The position numbers and the translations under genes are program-made. 64,000 nucleotides of DNA from Serratia inhibens (GTDB lineage Bacteria; Pseudomonadota; Gammaproteobacteria; Enterobacterales; Enterobacteriaceae). Under the pieces are notes generated by a model, which was not told where the DNA came from, made no database searches, and was given only the letters and a program-made list of their open reading frames with translations. The DNA lies in the NCBI RefSeq assembly GCF_003591175.1, contig NZ_QYYG01000001.1:806001-870000 (forward strand). The letters run 5' to 3'. How positions within the stretch are numbered: position 1 is the first letter of the stretch; every line of letters starts with the position of its first letter. Of this stretch, positions 27,233-36,289 are shown piece by piece.

Positions 27233-28015
27233 ATGCAAAGCACCCCTTTGCCGCCGGGCCTGGCCCCCTTTTCACTGCGTGGCAAGCGTGCGCTGATCAC
27301 CGGCGCTACGCGGGGCATTGGCCAGGCGCTGGCGATCGGGCTGGCGCAGGCCGGTGCACAGGTGATCGTCGCCGGGCGACAGCGCGCCGCGCTGCAAGAG
27401 GTGGTGCAACAGCTGAACAACTGGGGGGAACACCCGGAAATGCTGCTGCTGGATGTCCAGGATCCGGCGTCGATTGAAACCGCCTTCGCCACGCTGGCGG
27501 GCAAACCGCTGGATATCCTGATCAACAACGCCGGTATCGAACGTCTGTGCCCCTCTCTGGAGGTGGATGAAACGCTGTGGGACAGCATCGTCGGCACCAA
27601 CCTGAAAGGCGCTTTCTTCTGCGCGCAGGCGGCGGCGCGCCTGATGGTCGAACAGGGCAGCGGCAGCATCATCAACCTGTGTTCATTGACCAGCGAAGTC
27701 GGCGTACCGGGGGCTACCGCTTACGGCGCATCGAAATCCGGGCTGGCGGGCATGACGCGCGCGCTGGCCAGCGAGTGGGCCACCCACGGGATCCGGGTCA
27801 ACGGCATCGGGCCGGGCTATTTTCAGACGGCGATGACCGAGGTGTTTTACCAGGATAACGGTTGGCGCGAGTCCATGCAGGATAAAATCCCGCTAGGCCG
27901 CTTTGGCAAACTGAGCGACCTTACCGGCGCAGCCATTTTCCTCGCCGGCCCGGCGGCGGCCTACATCACCGGCCAGATCCTGTATGTCGACGGTGGTTAT
28001 CTGGCCAGTATCTGA
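27233..28015 (+). CDS. Short-chain dehydrogenase/reductase, operon A
   Basis: A 260-residue classical SDR with the cofactor motif TGATRGIG, NNAG, catalytic Ser region NLCSLTSEVG, the YGASK pair and the C-terminal YITGQILYVDGGY. It resembles gluconate 5-dehydrogenase-type enzymes. GAGGAG lies before ATG 27233. It is the last gene of operon A and probably oxidises or reduces a secondary alcohol in the same pathway. Confidence 0.88.
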   Translation: MQSTPLPPGLAPFSLRGKRALITGATRGIGQALAIGLAQAGAQVIVAGRQRAALQEVVQQLNNWGEHPEMLLLDVQDPASIETAFATLAGKPLDILINNAGIERLCPSLEVDETLWDSIVGTNLKGAFFCAQAAARLMVEQGSGSIINLCSLTSEVGVPGATAYGASKSGLAGMTRALASEWATHGIRVNGIGPGYFQTAMTEVFYQDNGWRESMQDKIPLGRFGKLSDLTGAAIFLAGPAAAYITGQILYVDGGYLASI

Positions 28016-28075
28016 AGGCGGGCGCGGGGGCGAATGTACCGGCCCCGTCCTCTTTCCTGCCCCTTGCATCCATCC

Positions 28076-28091
28076 AGTGATGACGATCACA
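28076..28091. promoter_or_regulatory. CRP site of the sucrose operon
   Basis: AGTGATGACGATCACA fits the CRP consensus TGTGA-N6-TCACA with one change. It lies just upstream of the first CscR-type operator, as expected for a catabolite-controlled sugar operon. Confidence 0.7.
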
Positions 28092-28101
28092 ATGCAAATA
28101 T

Positions 28102-28113
28102 GTTAACGTTAAC
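28102..28113. promoter_or_regulatory. CscR operator 1
   Basis: GTTAACGTTAAC is a perfect LacI-family palindrome, repeated identically 64 bases downstream, in front of cscB. The target of CscR is inferred from position. Confidence 0.75.
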
Positions 28114-28165
28114 TTTTGTGATTAACATCGCAATCCACCGCGTTGATGGCTTTATTTAGCGAAAG

Positions 28166-28177
28166 GTTAACGTTAAC
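28166..28177. promoter_or_regulatory. CscR operator 2
   Basis: Second copy of GTTAACGTTAAC. The 64-base spacing, about six helical turns, places both sites on the same face of the DNA, which suits a looping or cooperative repressor. Confidence 0.75.
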
Positions 28178-28211
28178 AATAAGGCTGACATTATCCATCA
28201 GGGCATCTCAC

Positions 28212-29471
28212 ATGAACCGCGAAACAAAAAAATATTATGTGCTCCTAAGCGGCCTGCTGTTTTTCTTCTTCTTCACCTGGTCGGCCAGTTTTTCACTGAT
28301 CTCCATCTGGCTAAACCAAAAAATCGGCCTGAAAGGCACCGAAACCGGCCTGATCTTCTCGGCCATGTCGATTATGGCGTTGTGCGCGCAGCCGCTGTAC
28401 GGGTTTATTCAGGACAAGCTCGGGCTGCGCAAGCATCTGCTGCTGTTTGTCGGCACGCTGCTGCTGCTCACCGGACCGTTCTTTATCTATGTTTATGCCC
28501 CGCTGCTGCAAACCAATCTGGTGGCCGGCGCGCTGGTCGGCGGCCTGTTCGTCAGCCTGGCATTTAACGCCGGCATTGGCGCGCTGGAATCCTATACCGA
28601 GCGCGTCAGCCGCATCGTCGGCTTCGAGTTCGGACGGGCGCGCATGTGGGGGTCGCTGGGCTGGGCCAGCGCCACTTTCTTTGCCGGCTTTATCTATAAC
28701 ATCAACCCGAACATCAATTTCTGGATCGCCTCGGCCTCGGCGGCGGTATTCCTGCTGTTGCTGTGGCAGGTACGAGAGCTGAAACCCAACGCCATGGCCG
28801 GGCTGGAATACGGCAAACCGGAAAACCTGAAGCTGCAGGACGCCCTGGCGTTGCTGCGCCTGCCGGGATTCTGGGCGCTGGTGGTGTTCGTGCTCGGCAC
28901 CAGCATCTACGGCGTCTTCGATCAGCAGTTCCCGGTGTACTTCGCCTCGCAGTTCGCGACCCACGAGGAAGGCAACCGCATGTACGGCTTCCTTAATTCG
29001 CTGCAAGTGTTTCTGGAAGCCGGCGGCATGTTCCTGGCACCGCTGCTGGTCAACCGCATCGGTATCAAACAAAGCCTGCTGCTGGCCAGCAGCGTGATGG
29101 CGGTACGCATGTTCGGCTCCGGCTTCGCCAGTGGCGCCTTGATGATTTCCGCCATGAAACTGCTGCATGCCGTGGAGTTGCCGATTCTGCTGGTGGCGCT
29201 GTTCAAATACATTACTACCCGCTTTGACAGCCGCCTGTCCTCCACCCTGTATCTGGTGGGCTTCCAGTTTATCAGCCAGATCGTCGCCGGCATTCTGGCG
29301 CCGCTGGCCGGCCTCGGCTACGACCGCATCGGCTTTGCCGACACCTATTTGCTGATGGGCTGCGCCGTCGCCGGCACCACGCTGATCTCCTGTTTCCTGC
29401 TGCGCGGCGAGACTCCCGCCCGCGCGCCGCAATTTCAATCCACGATAAAATCAAGTGAGCCAATCCAATGA
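28212..29471 (+). CDS. cscB: Sucrose:H+ symporter CscB
   Basis: A 419-residue, 12-helix permease of the oligosaccharide:H+ symporter family (LacY/CscB). The start KKYYVLLSGLLFFFFFTW, FSLISIWLNQKIGL and the charged helix residues agree with CscB (415 residues in E. coli). Its partners are a sucrose hydrolase overlapping its stop codon and a CscR repressor. ATG 28212 is chosen because an upstream ATG at 28143 would overlap the second operator. Confidence 0.92.
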   Translation: MNRETKKYYVLLSGLLFFFFFTWSASFSLISIWLNQKIGLKGTETGLIFSAMSIMALCAQPLYGFIQDKLGLRKHLLLFVGTLLLLTGPFFIYVYAPLLQTNLVAGALVGGLFVSLAFNAGIGALESYTERVSRIVGFEFGRARMWGSLGWASATFFAGFIYNINPNINFWIASASAAVFLLLLWQVRELKPNAMAGLEYGKPENLKLQDALALLRLPGFWALVVFVLGTSIYGVFDQQFPVYFASQFATHEEGNRMYGFLNSLQVFLEAGGMFLAPLLVNRIGIKQSLLLASSVMAVRMFGSGFASGALMISAMKLLHAVELPILLVALFKYITTRFDSRLSSTLYLVGFQFISQIVAGILAPLAGLGYDRIGFADTYLLMGCAVAGTTLISCFLLRGETPARAPQFQSTIKSSEPIQ

Positions 29472-30910
29472 ACAATGCCTTAGCTCAAGCCGACCATGCG
29501 GTCGAAACCCTGCGCGCCCAGCGTCAGGACGATTACTACCCGCAATTTCATCTGGCGCCGGCCGCCGGCTGGATCAACGATCCCAATGGGCTGGTGTACA
29601 TTAACGGCGTCTATCATGCGTTCTATCAGCACCATCCCTATGACGAGAACTGGGGGCCGATGCACTGGGGCCACGCCATCAGCCGGGATCTGGCGCACTG
29701 GCAGCACCAGCCGATAGCCCTGGCGCCCGGCGACGACTACGACAAAGACGGCTGTTTCTCCGGCTGCGCGGTGGACGATAACGGCGTGTTGACGCTGATC
29801 TACACCGGCCACGTCTGGCTGGACAAAGTGGGCGATGACGATCAGGTGCGCGAAGTACAGTGCCTGGCCACCAGCGAGGACGGCGTACATTTCGTCAAAC
29901 ACGGGCCGGTGCTGGCGCCGCCGGAAGGCATTCAGCATTTCCGCGATCCCAAGGTCTGGAGCCAGAATGATGGCTGGTGGATGGTGGTCGGCGCCAAACA
30001 AAACGGCCTCGGGCAGGCACGGCTTTACCGTTCAAAAGATCTGCGTGACTGGCAGTTTGACCGCGTGCTGGACGGCGCGCAGACGTTGCATCAGGGCTAT
30101 ATGTGGGAGTGCCCGGATTTCTTCCCGCTCGGCGAAAAACAGGTGCTGCTGTTCTCGCCGCAGGGGCTGGCGGCGCAGGGCTACCGCCACCCTAACCGCT
30201 TTCAGAGCGGCTATTTGCTCGGTCACTGGCAGCCGGGGGCTGATTTCGACGTCACTCGGCCTTTCTGCGAGCTGGACGCCGGGCACGATTTTTATGCGCC
30301 GCAAACCTTCACCGCCGCCGACGGTCGCCGCTTGCTGTTCGCCTGGATGGACATGTGGGAATCGCCGATGCCGAGCAAGGCGCACGGTTGGGCCGGCGCG
30401 CTCACCCTGCCCCGGGAACTGACGCTGAATGCCGAAGGCAATGTACTGATGAACCCGGCGCGGGAGCTGGCTGCGCTGCGCGGTCTACCGCAGACGTTCG
30501 CCGCAGCGCAACTGCACAACCAACGCCAGGCGCTGGCGGAGAACGTGCAAGAGCTGACGCTGTCGTTGGATCTGGCTGCCAGCGATGCCGAACGTTACGG
30601 TATCGCCATTGGCAACGCCGCGCGGCTGTACGTGGATAATCAGGCCCACAGGCTGGTGTTGGAACGTTTCAGTGAGGAGCCGGGCCTGTGCGGTTGCCGC
30701 AGCGTGCCGCTGCCGGCCGGCGATACGTTATCGCTGAGAGTGTTTATCGACCGTTCATCGCTGGAAGTGTTCGTCAATCAAGGCGAAGCCTGTCTGACCA
30801 GCCGCATCTACCCGACCGACGGCCGGCGCGGCGTGAGCCTGTTTGCCGAAAGCGGCCGGGCACAGTTTGGCGCGCTACAGGGGTGGGAACTGGAGAGCAT
30901 CTGGGCCTGA
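29468..30910 (+). CDS. cscA: Sucrose-6-phosphate hydrolase / invertase CscA (GH32)
   Basis: A 480-residue glycoside hydrolase family 32 enzyme that splits sucrose to glucose and fructose in the cytoplasm. The three catalytic signatures are intact: WINDPNG nucleophile, FRDPKV transition-state Asp and MWECPDFF acid/base Glu. A C-terminal beta-sandwich ends with FIDRSSLEVFVNQGE. The ATG overlaps the cscB stop (ATGA). No signal peptide is present, consistent with uptake of free sucrose by CscB. Confidence 0.95.
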   Translation: MNNALAQADHAVETLRAQRQDDYYPQFHLAPAAGWINDPNGLVYINGVYHAFYQHHPYDENWGPMHWGHAISRDLAHWQHQPIALAPGDDYDKDGCFSGCAVDDNGVLTLIYTGHVWLDKVGDDDQVREVQCLATSEDGVHFVKHGPVLAPPEGIQHFRDPKVWSQNDGWWMVVGAKQNGLGQARLYRSKDLRDWQFDRVLDGAQTLHQGYMWECPDFFPLGEKQVLLFSPQGLAAQGYRHPNRFQSGYLLGHWQPGADFDVTRPFCELDAGHDFYAPQTFTAADGRRLLFAWMDMWESPMPSKAHGWAGALTLPRELTLNAEGNVLMNPARELAALRGLPQTFAAAQLHNQRQALAENVQELTLSLDLAASDAERYGIAIGNAARLYVDNQAHRLVLERFSEEPGLCGCRSVPLPAGDTLSLRVFIDRSSLEVFVNQGEACLTSRIYPTDGRRGVSLFAESGRAQFGALQGWELESIWA

Positions 30911-30959
30911 TGGCCCTCGGAACCTGATTGGCGGGGCCCGCCTGTCGTGCCCCGTTTGA

Positions 30960-31961
30960 TCACATCGACTCGCGCAACAACAGCGGGCAGGTGACTTTCA
31001 CCGTCTCGCAGTGCTCCAACTGGTTAATCAGGTGCAGCGCCGCCTGACGGCCCAATTCGTAATGCGGCAGTTGCACCGTGGTCAGCGGCGGCAGGAACAG
31101 TTGACCGATGCCGACCATGTTGTCATAGCCCAACACCCCCACCTGCTGCGGGATCTGCCAGCCCTGCGCCAACAGCACCTGATACACCATAAACGCCACC
31201 CGATCGTTGCCGCACACCACTACATCGCAATCGCGCCGTCCCGGTGCGAAATGCCGTTCCAGCAGTGCCACGCAATCGCGGTAGCGCTCGTCGCCGTCGG
31301 TCAGATCAAGGTGATATTGCTGCAGTTGTTCTACGTCGCCGCCCGTTTCATGCCAGGCGCGCTCCAGCCCGCGACGCCGCAGCCCGGCTGCCAGCGTATT
31401 TTCCGGTAGGTGAATGCACAGCGGTGCCCGGTAGCCTTTGGCGATCAACGCGCGCATGGCGTCGTACTGGCCCTGTTCGTCATCAGGAATGTAGCTGGCC
31501 ACCCGGTTGTTCCGGCTGACGCAGTTGGCCAGCACCAGTTTTTTATCCAGTAACTTGGGCGGCACGGTGACCTGTCGCAGCCCCATGGTGGTGAAAATCA
31601 CTCCATCAGGTCGATGCGCCAGCAGCAAATCTATGGTGTGCTCGGCGCTGTCGTCGGCGAACAGGTTGACCACGAAGCTGTTCCAGCCGTGTTCGCGCGC
31701 GGTCTTTTCGATCGACAGGATCATCTCCACCGAGAACGGCGTGGTTGCGGTATCCAGCGCCAGCACGCCGAGCGTCTGCACCCGGTTGCTGTCGCCGCGA
31801 ATGCGCCGGGCCGAGAGATCGGGCACGTAATCCAGTTGGTCAATCGCCAGCTTGACGCGCTGGTAGGTGTCTGGCCGCAGTTTGCCTGGCTCGTTGATGG
31901 CACGGGAAACCGTCATCAGCGACACCCCGGCAAGTTTTGCAACGTCTTTCAGCGAGGCCAT
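30960..31961 (-). CDS. cscR: Sucrose operon repressor CscR (LacI family)
   Basis: A 333-residue LacI-family repressor with the N-terminal helix-turn-helix and hinge (SLKDVAKLAGVSLMTVSRAINE ... DLSARRIRG) and a sugar-binding core. It is convergent to cscA, the arrangement known for csc clusters, and would bind the two GTTAACGTTAAC sites before cscB. Confidence 0.92.
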   Translation of the reverse strand: MASLKDVAKLAGVSLMTVSRAINEPGKLRPDTYQRVKLAIDQLDYVPDLSARRIRGDSNRVQTLGVLALDTATTPFSVEMILSIEKTAREHGWNSFVVNLFADDSAEHTIDLLLAHRPDGVIFTTMGLRQVTVPPKLLDKKLVLANCVSRNNRVASYIPDDEQGQYDAMRALIAKGYRAPLCIHLPENTLAAGLRRRGLERAWHETGGDVEQLQQYHLDLTDGDERYRDCVALLERHFAPGRRDCDVVVCGNDRVAFMVYQVLLAQGWQIPQQVGVLGYDNMVGIGQLFLPPLTTVQLPHYELGRQAALHLINQLEHCETVKVTCPLLLRESM

Positions 31962-32018
31962 GCGCCCTTCTCTGTGTAGGATGGAAAACCAAATAATCCC
32001 ACAACTTAACGCCGGACT

Positions 32019-33110
32019 CTACCCCTTGCGCACTCTGTCGGCCAGTTCATGCACCCGCTGCATGGCTTGCGCCAACTGGGTGACGCTGACCGGCTGCGGC
32101 ATGTTGGCCATATCCGGCGCTTCAACCGCCGCCGCCATAATGGCGTTGATGGCTTGATTGTCCAGATCGTCGGCGATATCCGCCAAATGCAGCGGTATCC
32201 GGCAGGCTTGCGCCAACCGCAACGCCGCCAGCAGTTCCTCGTCGCTGCGCTGTTCCAGCGCCAGCAGGCACAGGTTGCCGTAACCGACCAACAGGCCATG
32301 ACCAAAATTGCGCGTCTTGTCGCAGACGGTGAAGCCTTCAAACAGCGCATGAGCCGCTGCGGCATGTGCCCCGCTGCCCATGACCGACGTCAGCCCGGCG
32401 AACAGGAAAATGGCATCCAGCACCTGCTCCAGCGCGGCGTCGGTCTGGCATCGTTCCGCCGCCTGGCAGGCCGCAGCCCCGTACTCTTCAATCAGTTGGT
32501 AACAGATTCGGCTGTTGGCCTGAGCCGCCAGCGCCATGCCGTTCGGCGCCGGCGGGTGGCCGATGGCGCGATACTCATACCATTTCGCCAGCGTATCCCC
32601 TAACCCGGCAGCCAACCAGCGGGCGGGGGCCGCGGCCAACAGTTGGCTGTCAATCACCGCCGCCGGTGCATGCGACAGGTGCTGCATGTCGCGAAAGTGG
32701 CCATCGTCATGATAGCGGATGGTCAACGGCGTAACGGCAGCGCAAGTGGCGGCAATGGTCGGCACGGTGATGACCGGCAATCCGCAGGCCGCTCCCACCG
32801 CCTTGCCGGTGTCGATGGCCTTGCCCCCGCCCGCCACAATCAACACCTGCGCCGCCGCTGAATGTGCCACTGCGGCCAGCCGCGCAATCTGCGTTTCACT
32901 GCATTCGCCGCCATACTGCTCGCAGCCAACCAGCTCCACCGCCGCGGCACGCAGGCAGTTGCCTATGCGAGCCTCGGTGACGGCCAGCCCGCGCACCCCG
33001 CCGATCAGCATCGCCCTTGAACCGTAACCGGCGCACAGCGTACCGATCTCCTCCAATGCCCCGGAGCCACGTATTACGCGCGCCGGGAAAGCGATTTGCA
33101 CTAAAGACAT
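32019..33110 (-). CDS. HcxA/GldA-like hydroxycarboxylate dehydrogenase, operon B
   Basis: A 363-residue iron-alcohol-dehydrogenase-family protein. The segments VPTIAATCAAVTPL and LAAGLGDTLAKWYEYRA are nearly those of E. coli HcxA (YbdH), which reduces 2-oxoacids to 2-hydroxyacids with NADPH. The glycine-rich cofactor loop VAGGGKAIDTGKA is intact. ATG 33110 is chosen because AGGAG lies six bases before it; an ATG at 33134 would overlap the preceding gene. It ends operon B. Substrate unproven. Confidence 0.82.
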   Translation of the reverse strand: MSLVQIAFPARVIRGSGALEEIGTLCAGYGSRAMLIGGVRGLAVTEARIGNCLRAAAVELVGCEQYGGECSETQIARLAAVAHSAAAQVLIVAGGGKAIDTGKAVGAACGLPVITVPTIAATCAAVTPLTIRYHDDGHFRDMQHLSHAPAAVIDSQLLAAAPARWLAAGLGDTLAKWYEYRAIGHPPAPNGMALAAQANSRICYQLIEEYGAAACQAAERCQTDAALEQVLDAIFLFAGLTSVMGSGAHAAAAHALFEGFTVCDKTRNFGHGLLVGYGNLCLLALEQRSDEELLAALRLAQACRIPLHLADIADDLDNQAINAIMAAAVEAPDMANMPQPVSVTQLAQAMQRVHELADRVRKG

Positions 33111-33123
33111 CTCAGGCTCCTTA

Positions 33124-34278
33124 TCATCGTTCATTCACCGGCCGCAGCAGATGCGGCCCCAACTCCTGCACGCTGCTACAGCCCAGTTGCGCCAGCGTGC
33201 GGTCAATTTCTTCGCTGAAAATCCGCAGTGCCTGAGTCGCGCCTGCCTGCCCGGCCAGCGCCACGCCGTACAACAACGGACGACCGATCAGCACTGCATT
33301 GGCGCCCAGCGCCAGCGCTTTCACCACGTCGGTACCGCGCCGAAAACCGCTGTCGATCAGGATCGTCGCCGTCGGCCCACAGGCAGCACGCACCGCCGGC
33401 AACAGGCTGATGGGGGCAACACTGCCGTCGAGCTGGCGGCCGCCGTGGTTGGACAGCACTATGCCATCCGCCCCGGCGTCGAGCGCCTGACGGGCATCCT
33501 GCGGGTGCAGAATGCCTTTCACCAGCAGCTTGCCCGGCCAGCATTGCCGTACCCAATCCAGCGTCTGCCAATTCAGCGCGGCGTCCATCTCGCGGGCGAA
33601 ATAAGCGGCCCCGCTCAGGCCCCGCTGCCGCTCCGCCGGCAGATAGGGTTGCAGATTGCCGAAGCCGGGCATGCCCGCCGGGCGCAAGGTGTGCCATAAC
33701 CAGCGCGGGTGCAGCGCCACATCGCACAGGCTGGCGAGGGAGAGTTTCATTGGCCGCCGGTAGCTGCGCCGATCGCGCTCGCGGTTGCCGAAATGCACCG
33801 CATCCACCGACAGCACCAGAGTGTCGCAGCCTGCGGCCTGAGCGCGTTGCAACAGCCCGGAGGTAACTTGCCTATCGCGCAACACATACAGCTGGAACCA
33901 GTGCTGCCCCTGGCCATCGGCGGCAATCTCCTCCAACGAGGCGGTCGACACCGTGCTCTGAATATAGGGAATACCGAACGCCCGGGCGCTACGCGCCAGC
34001 ATCAAATCCGCCTGATAACGCAGCATGCCGTTGTAACCGGTGGGCGCAATCAGCAGCGGTGCCGCCAGTTCCTGCTGCCAAAGCCGAATGCTTAACGTGC
34101 GGCGGCTGGCGTCACGCAGCACCGGCGGCATAAATTGCCATTGGTTGAACGCCAACCGGTTACCGCGCAGCGTGTGTTCGTCTTCCGCGCCGCCCGCCAG
34201 GTAACGGTATGCGAAACGCGGCAGGTAGCGCCGCGCCGCACGCTGTAAATCCGCCACGTTGAGTATCGCCCCGCTCAT
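33124..34278 (-). CDS. FMN-dependent alpha-hydroxyacid dehydrogenase (LldD/MdlB-like), operon B
   Basis: A 384-residue member of the L-lactate/mandelate dehydrogenase and glycolate oxidase family. FMN- and substrate-binding motifs are present: PTGYNGMLRYQADLMLA, FQLYVLRDR, the catalytic region VLSNHGGRQLDG and LIDSGFRRGTDVVKALALGA. It would oxidise an L-2-hydroxyacid to the 2-oxoacid. The start overlaps the aminotransferase stop (ATGA). Substrate unknown; see the operon B finding. Confidence 0.9.
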   Translation of the reverse strand: MSGAILNVADLQRAARRYLPRFAYRYLAGGAEDEHTLRGNRLAFNQWQFMPPVLRDASRRTLSIRLWQQELAAPLLIAPTGYNGMLRYQADLMLARSARAFGIPYIQSTVSTASLEEIAADGQGQHWFQLYVLRDRQVTSGLLQRAQAAGCDTLVLSVDAVHFGNRERDRRSYRRPMKLSLASLCDVALHPRWLWHTLRPAGMPGFGNLQPYLPAERQRGLSGAAYFAREMDAALNWQTLDWVRQCWPGKLLVKGILHPQDARQALDAGADGIVLSNHGGRQLDGSVAPISLLPAVRAACGPTATILIDSGFRRGTDVVKALALGANAVLIGRPLLYGVALAGQAGATQALRIFSEEIDRTLAQLGCSSVQELGPHLLRPVNER

Positions 34279-35420
34279 CAGGGCGCCGCCTCCGCCAGCA
34301 CCTGTCGCAGGGAGACGAGGAAACGCCGGTTATCCACCGCGCTGCCGATTGAAACCCGAATGAACCGCTGATAGCCGGCTTCGCGCCAGGGTTTGACGAT
34401 GATGCCGTGCGCCAGCAACGCTTCGGCTATTCGCTCGCTCGGGTAACCGCAATCAAAGAACAGGAAATTGGCGCTGGACGGTGCCACCTGCAACCCCAGC
34501 GTACGCAGCGCCGCCGCCATTGCTGCACGCGCTTCACTGACCCAGGCGACGCTGTCGGCCACATGCTGCCGGTCGCGCAATGCTGCCAGCGCCGCATTTT
34601 GCGCCGCCCGGTTAATGTTGAATGGCGTGCGCACCCGATCGAGCAGCGCCACCAGTTCGGCGTCACAAGCCAGACCGTAACCGACACGCAGCCCGGCCAG
34701 ACCGTAAGCTTTGGAGCAGGTGCGCAGCACTATCCACGGGCGTGCCTGTAACGGCAGCAATGCCAGGCTGTCCGGGTAGTCCGCCTGGTCGGCGCAATAT
34801 TCGTAATAAGCCTCGTCGATCACCAGCAGGCAGTCTTGCGGCACTGCGGCGATCAATTGCAAAAAGTCATCGCGTCCGAGCATGCAGCCGACCGGGTTCG
34901 ACGGGTTGCTGAACACCACCATCTTGGCCGGCCGTTGCAATGCCAGTCGCCAGGCGGCCAGATCGAACTCCAGCGCCTGATTGACCGCCACCAGCGTCAC
35001 CTCGGCCCCCATCATGCGCGGGTAGATTTCATGCAGGCCAAACGACGGCAGCAGGGTCACGACCCGGTCACCCGGATTAATAAACGCCAGACACAGCATT
35101 TCCAGAATGTTTTCAGATCCGTTGCCGATCACCACCTGCTGCGGTGGAATGCCGGTCAGAGTGGCGATTTCCGCCCGTAGCGCCTGGCTGTTTGGATCGG
35201 GGTAAACGCCGCTATGCCGAGCCAAATCGCTCAGCGCCTGTTGCACCAGAGGGCTGGCGCCAAGCGGGTTTTCGTTGCTTGCCAGACGGGCAATTTCAGT
35301 GACACCGTAACGATTGCGCACCGCCTCGCTGGACAACCCGGCGTTGTAGGCGCCGAGCGAACTTGCCTGCCGGCGCGCCAGGCGGCGCACCGCCTGTGCT
35401 GCGGAAGAAATGGCTTGCAT
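34278..35420 (-). CDS. HisC-like PLP-dependent aminotransferase, operon B
   Basis: A 380-residue class I/II aminotransferase of the histidinol-phosphate aminotransferase type. It has the opening LASNENPLGASPLV, the NPSNPVG motif, DEAYYEY and the PLP lysine in TCSKAYGLAGLRVGYG, and Arg near the C-terminus (RFIRVSIG). It is not in a his operon. Placed with two 2-hydroxyacid/2-oxoacid enzymes, it probably interconverts an amino acid and its 2-oxoacid. ATG 35420 follows GAGG; a GTG at 35426 is an alternative. Confidence 0.88.
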   Translation of the reverse strand: MQAISSAAQAVRRLARRQASSLGAYNAGLSSEAVRNRYGVTEIARLASNENPLGASPLVQQALSDLARHSGVYPDPNSQALRAEIATLTGIPPQQVVIGNGSENILEMLCLAFINPGDRVVTLLPSFGLHEIYPRMMGAEVTLVAVNQALEFDLAAWRLALQRPAKMVVFSNPSNPVGCMLGRDDFLQLIAAVPQDCLLVIDEAYYEYCADQADYPDSLALLPLQARPWIVLRTCSKAYGLAGLRVGYGLACDAELVALLDRVRTPFNINRAAQNAALAALRDRQHVADSVAWVSEARAAMAAALRTLGLQVAPSSANFLFFDCGYPSERIAEALLAHGIIVKPWREAGYQRFIRVSIGSAVDNRRFLVSLRQVLAEAAP

Positions 35421-35460
35421 CCTCACCTCATGGGTTGAGTATCGGTAAAGTCAAAAAACG

Positions 35461-35494
35461 CATGAACCCCTTCCCGGCGACGGGAGGATTCATG
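35461..35494. other. Long intercistronic hairpin in operon B
   Basis: CATGAA at one end pairs with TTCATG at the other, and CTTCCCG pairs with CGGGAGG around a GCGA tetraloop. It lies between the transporter ATPase and the aminotransferase gene. It lacks a T-tract and could stabilise the transporter mRNA or lower downstream expression. Confidence 0.6.
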
Positions 35495-35506
35495 GTCTGA
35501 CGGGGT

Positions 35507-36289
35507 TTAGTGCAGGCTTTGCAAGGTTTCGCTGCGGATCTCTTCCGTGACCTGCGCCTTGATCGCCATAAACTCCGGCGACGTTTTCAAGGTGTAATCC
35601 CGCGGATGCGGGAAATTGACCGGCACTTCGGTTTTGATCCGCCCCGGTCGCGCGCTGAAAATCGCCACCTTGTTGGCCATAAAAATCGCTTCATCGATGT
35701 CGTGCGTCACGAACAGCACCGTCTTGCGCGAGGCCTCCCAGATGTTGAGCAACAGCTCTTGCATCATCACCCGCGTCTGGTTATCCAGCGCGCCGAAAGG
35801 TTCGTCCATCAGCAGGATTTTCGGATCGTTGGCCAGCGCGCGGGCGATGGCGGTGCGCTGCTGCATGCCGCCGGAAAGCTGGCGCGGGAAATGCCGTTCA
35901 AAACCGCGCAACCCAACCTTGTTGATGAAATAATCGCTACGCTCTTTCTGCTGCGCCGCGCCCACACCGCGTTCCTGCAGGCCAAAACGGATGTTTTGCT
36001 CCACCGTGAGCCACGGGAACAGCGTATAGCTCTGGAACACCATGCCGCGATCGGCGCCCGGCCCCTCTACCCGCTGACCATCCAGCCACACCTCCCCCTG
36101 CGTCGGGCTGTCCAGCCCGGCAATGATGCGCAGCAGCGTCGACTTGCCGCAGCCGGAAGGCCCGAGAATGGTGATGAAATCATTCTCCTGCACCTGGTAA
36201 TCGACCGGCAGCAGCGCCTGCGTCCGCTCGCCATGCGGCCCGGTAAAGATCCGCGATACGTTTCTGACATTGAGCTTGTCGGCTTTCAT
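35507..36289 (-). CDS. ABC transporter ATP-binding protein (SsuB/TauB-like), operon B
   Basis: A 260-residue ATPase with Walker [20 protein letters not shown], signature [15 protein letters not shown], Walker [13 protein letters not shown] and VTHDIDEA. Its ATG overlaps the permease stop (ATGA). Confidence 0.94.
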   Translation of the reverse strand: MKADKLNVRNVSRIFTGPHGERTQALLPVDYQVQENDFITILGPSGCGKSTLLRIIAGLDSPTQGEVWLDGQRVEGPGADRGMVFQSYTLFPWLTVEQNIRFGLQERGVGAAQQKERSDYFINKVGLRGFERHFPRQLSGGMQQRTAIARALANDPKILLMDEPFGALDNQTRVMMQELLLNIWEASRKTVLFVTHDIDEAIFMANKVAIFSARPGRIKTEVPVNFPHPRDYTLKTSPEFMAIKAQVTEEIRSETLQSLH

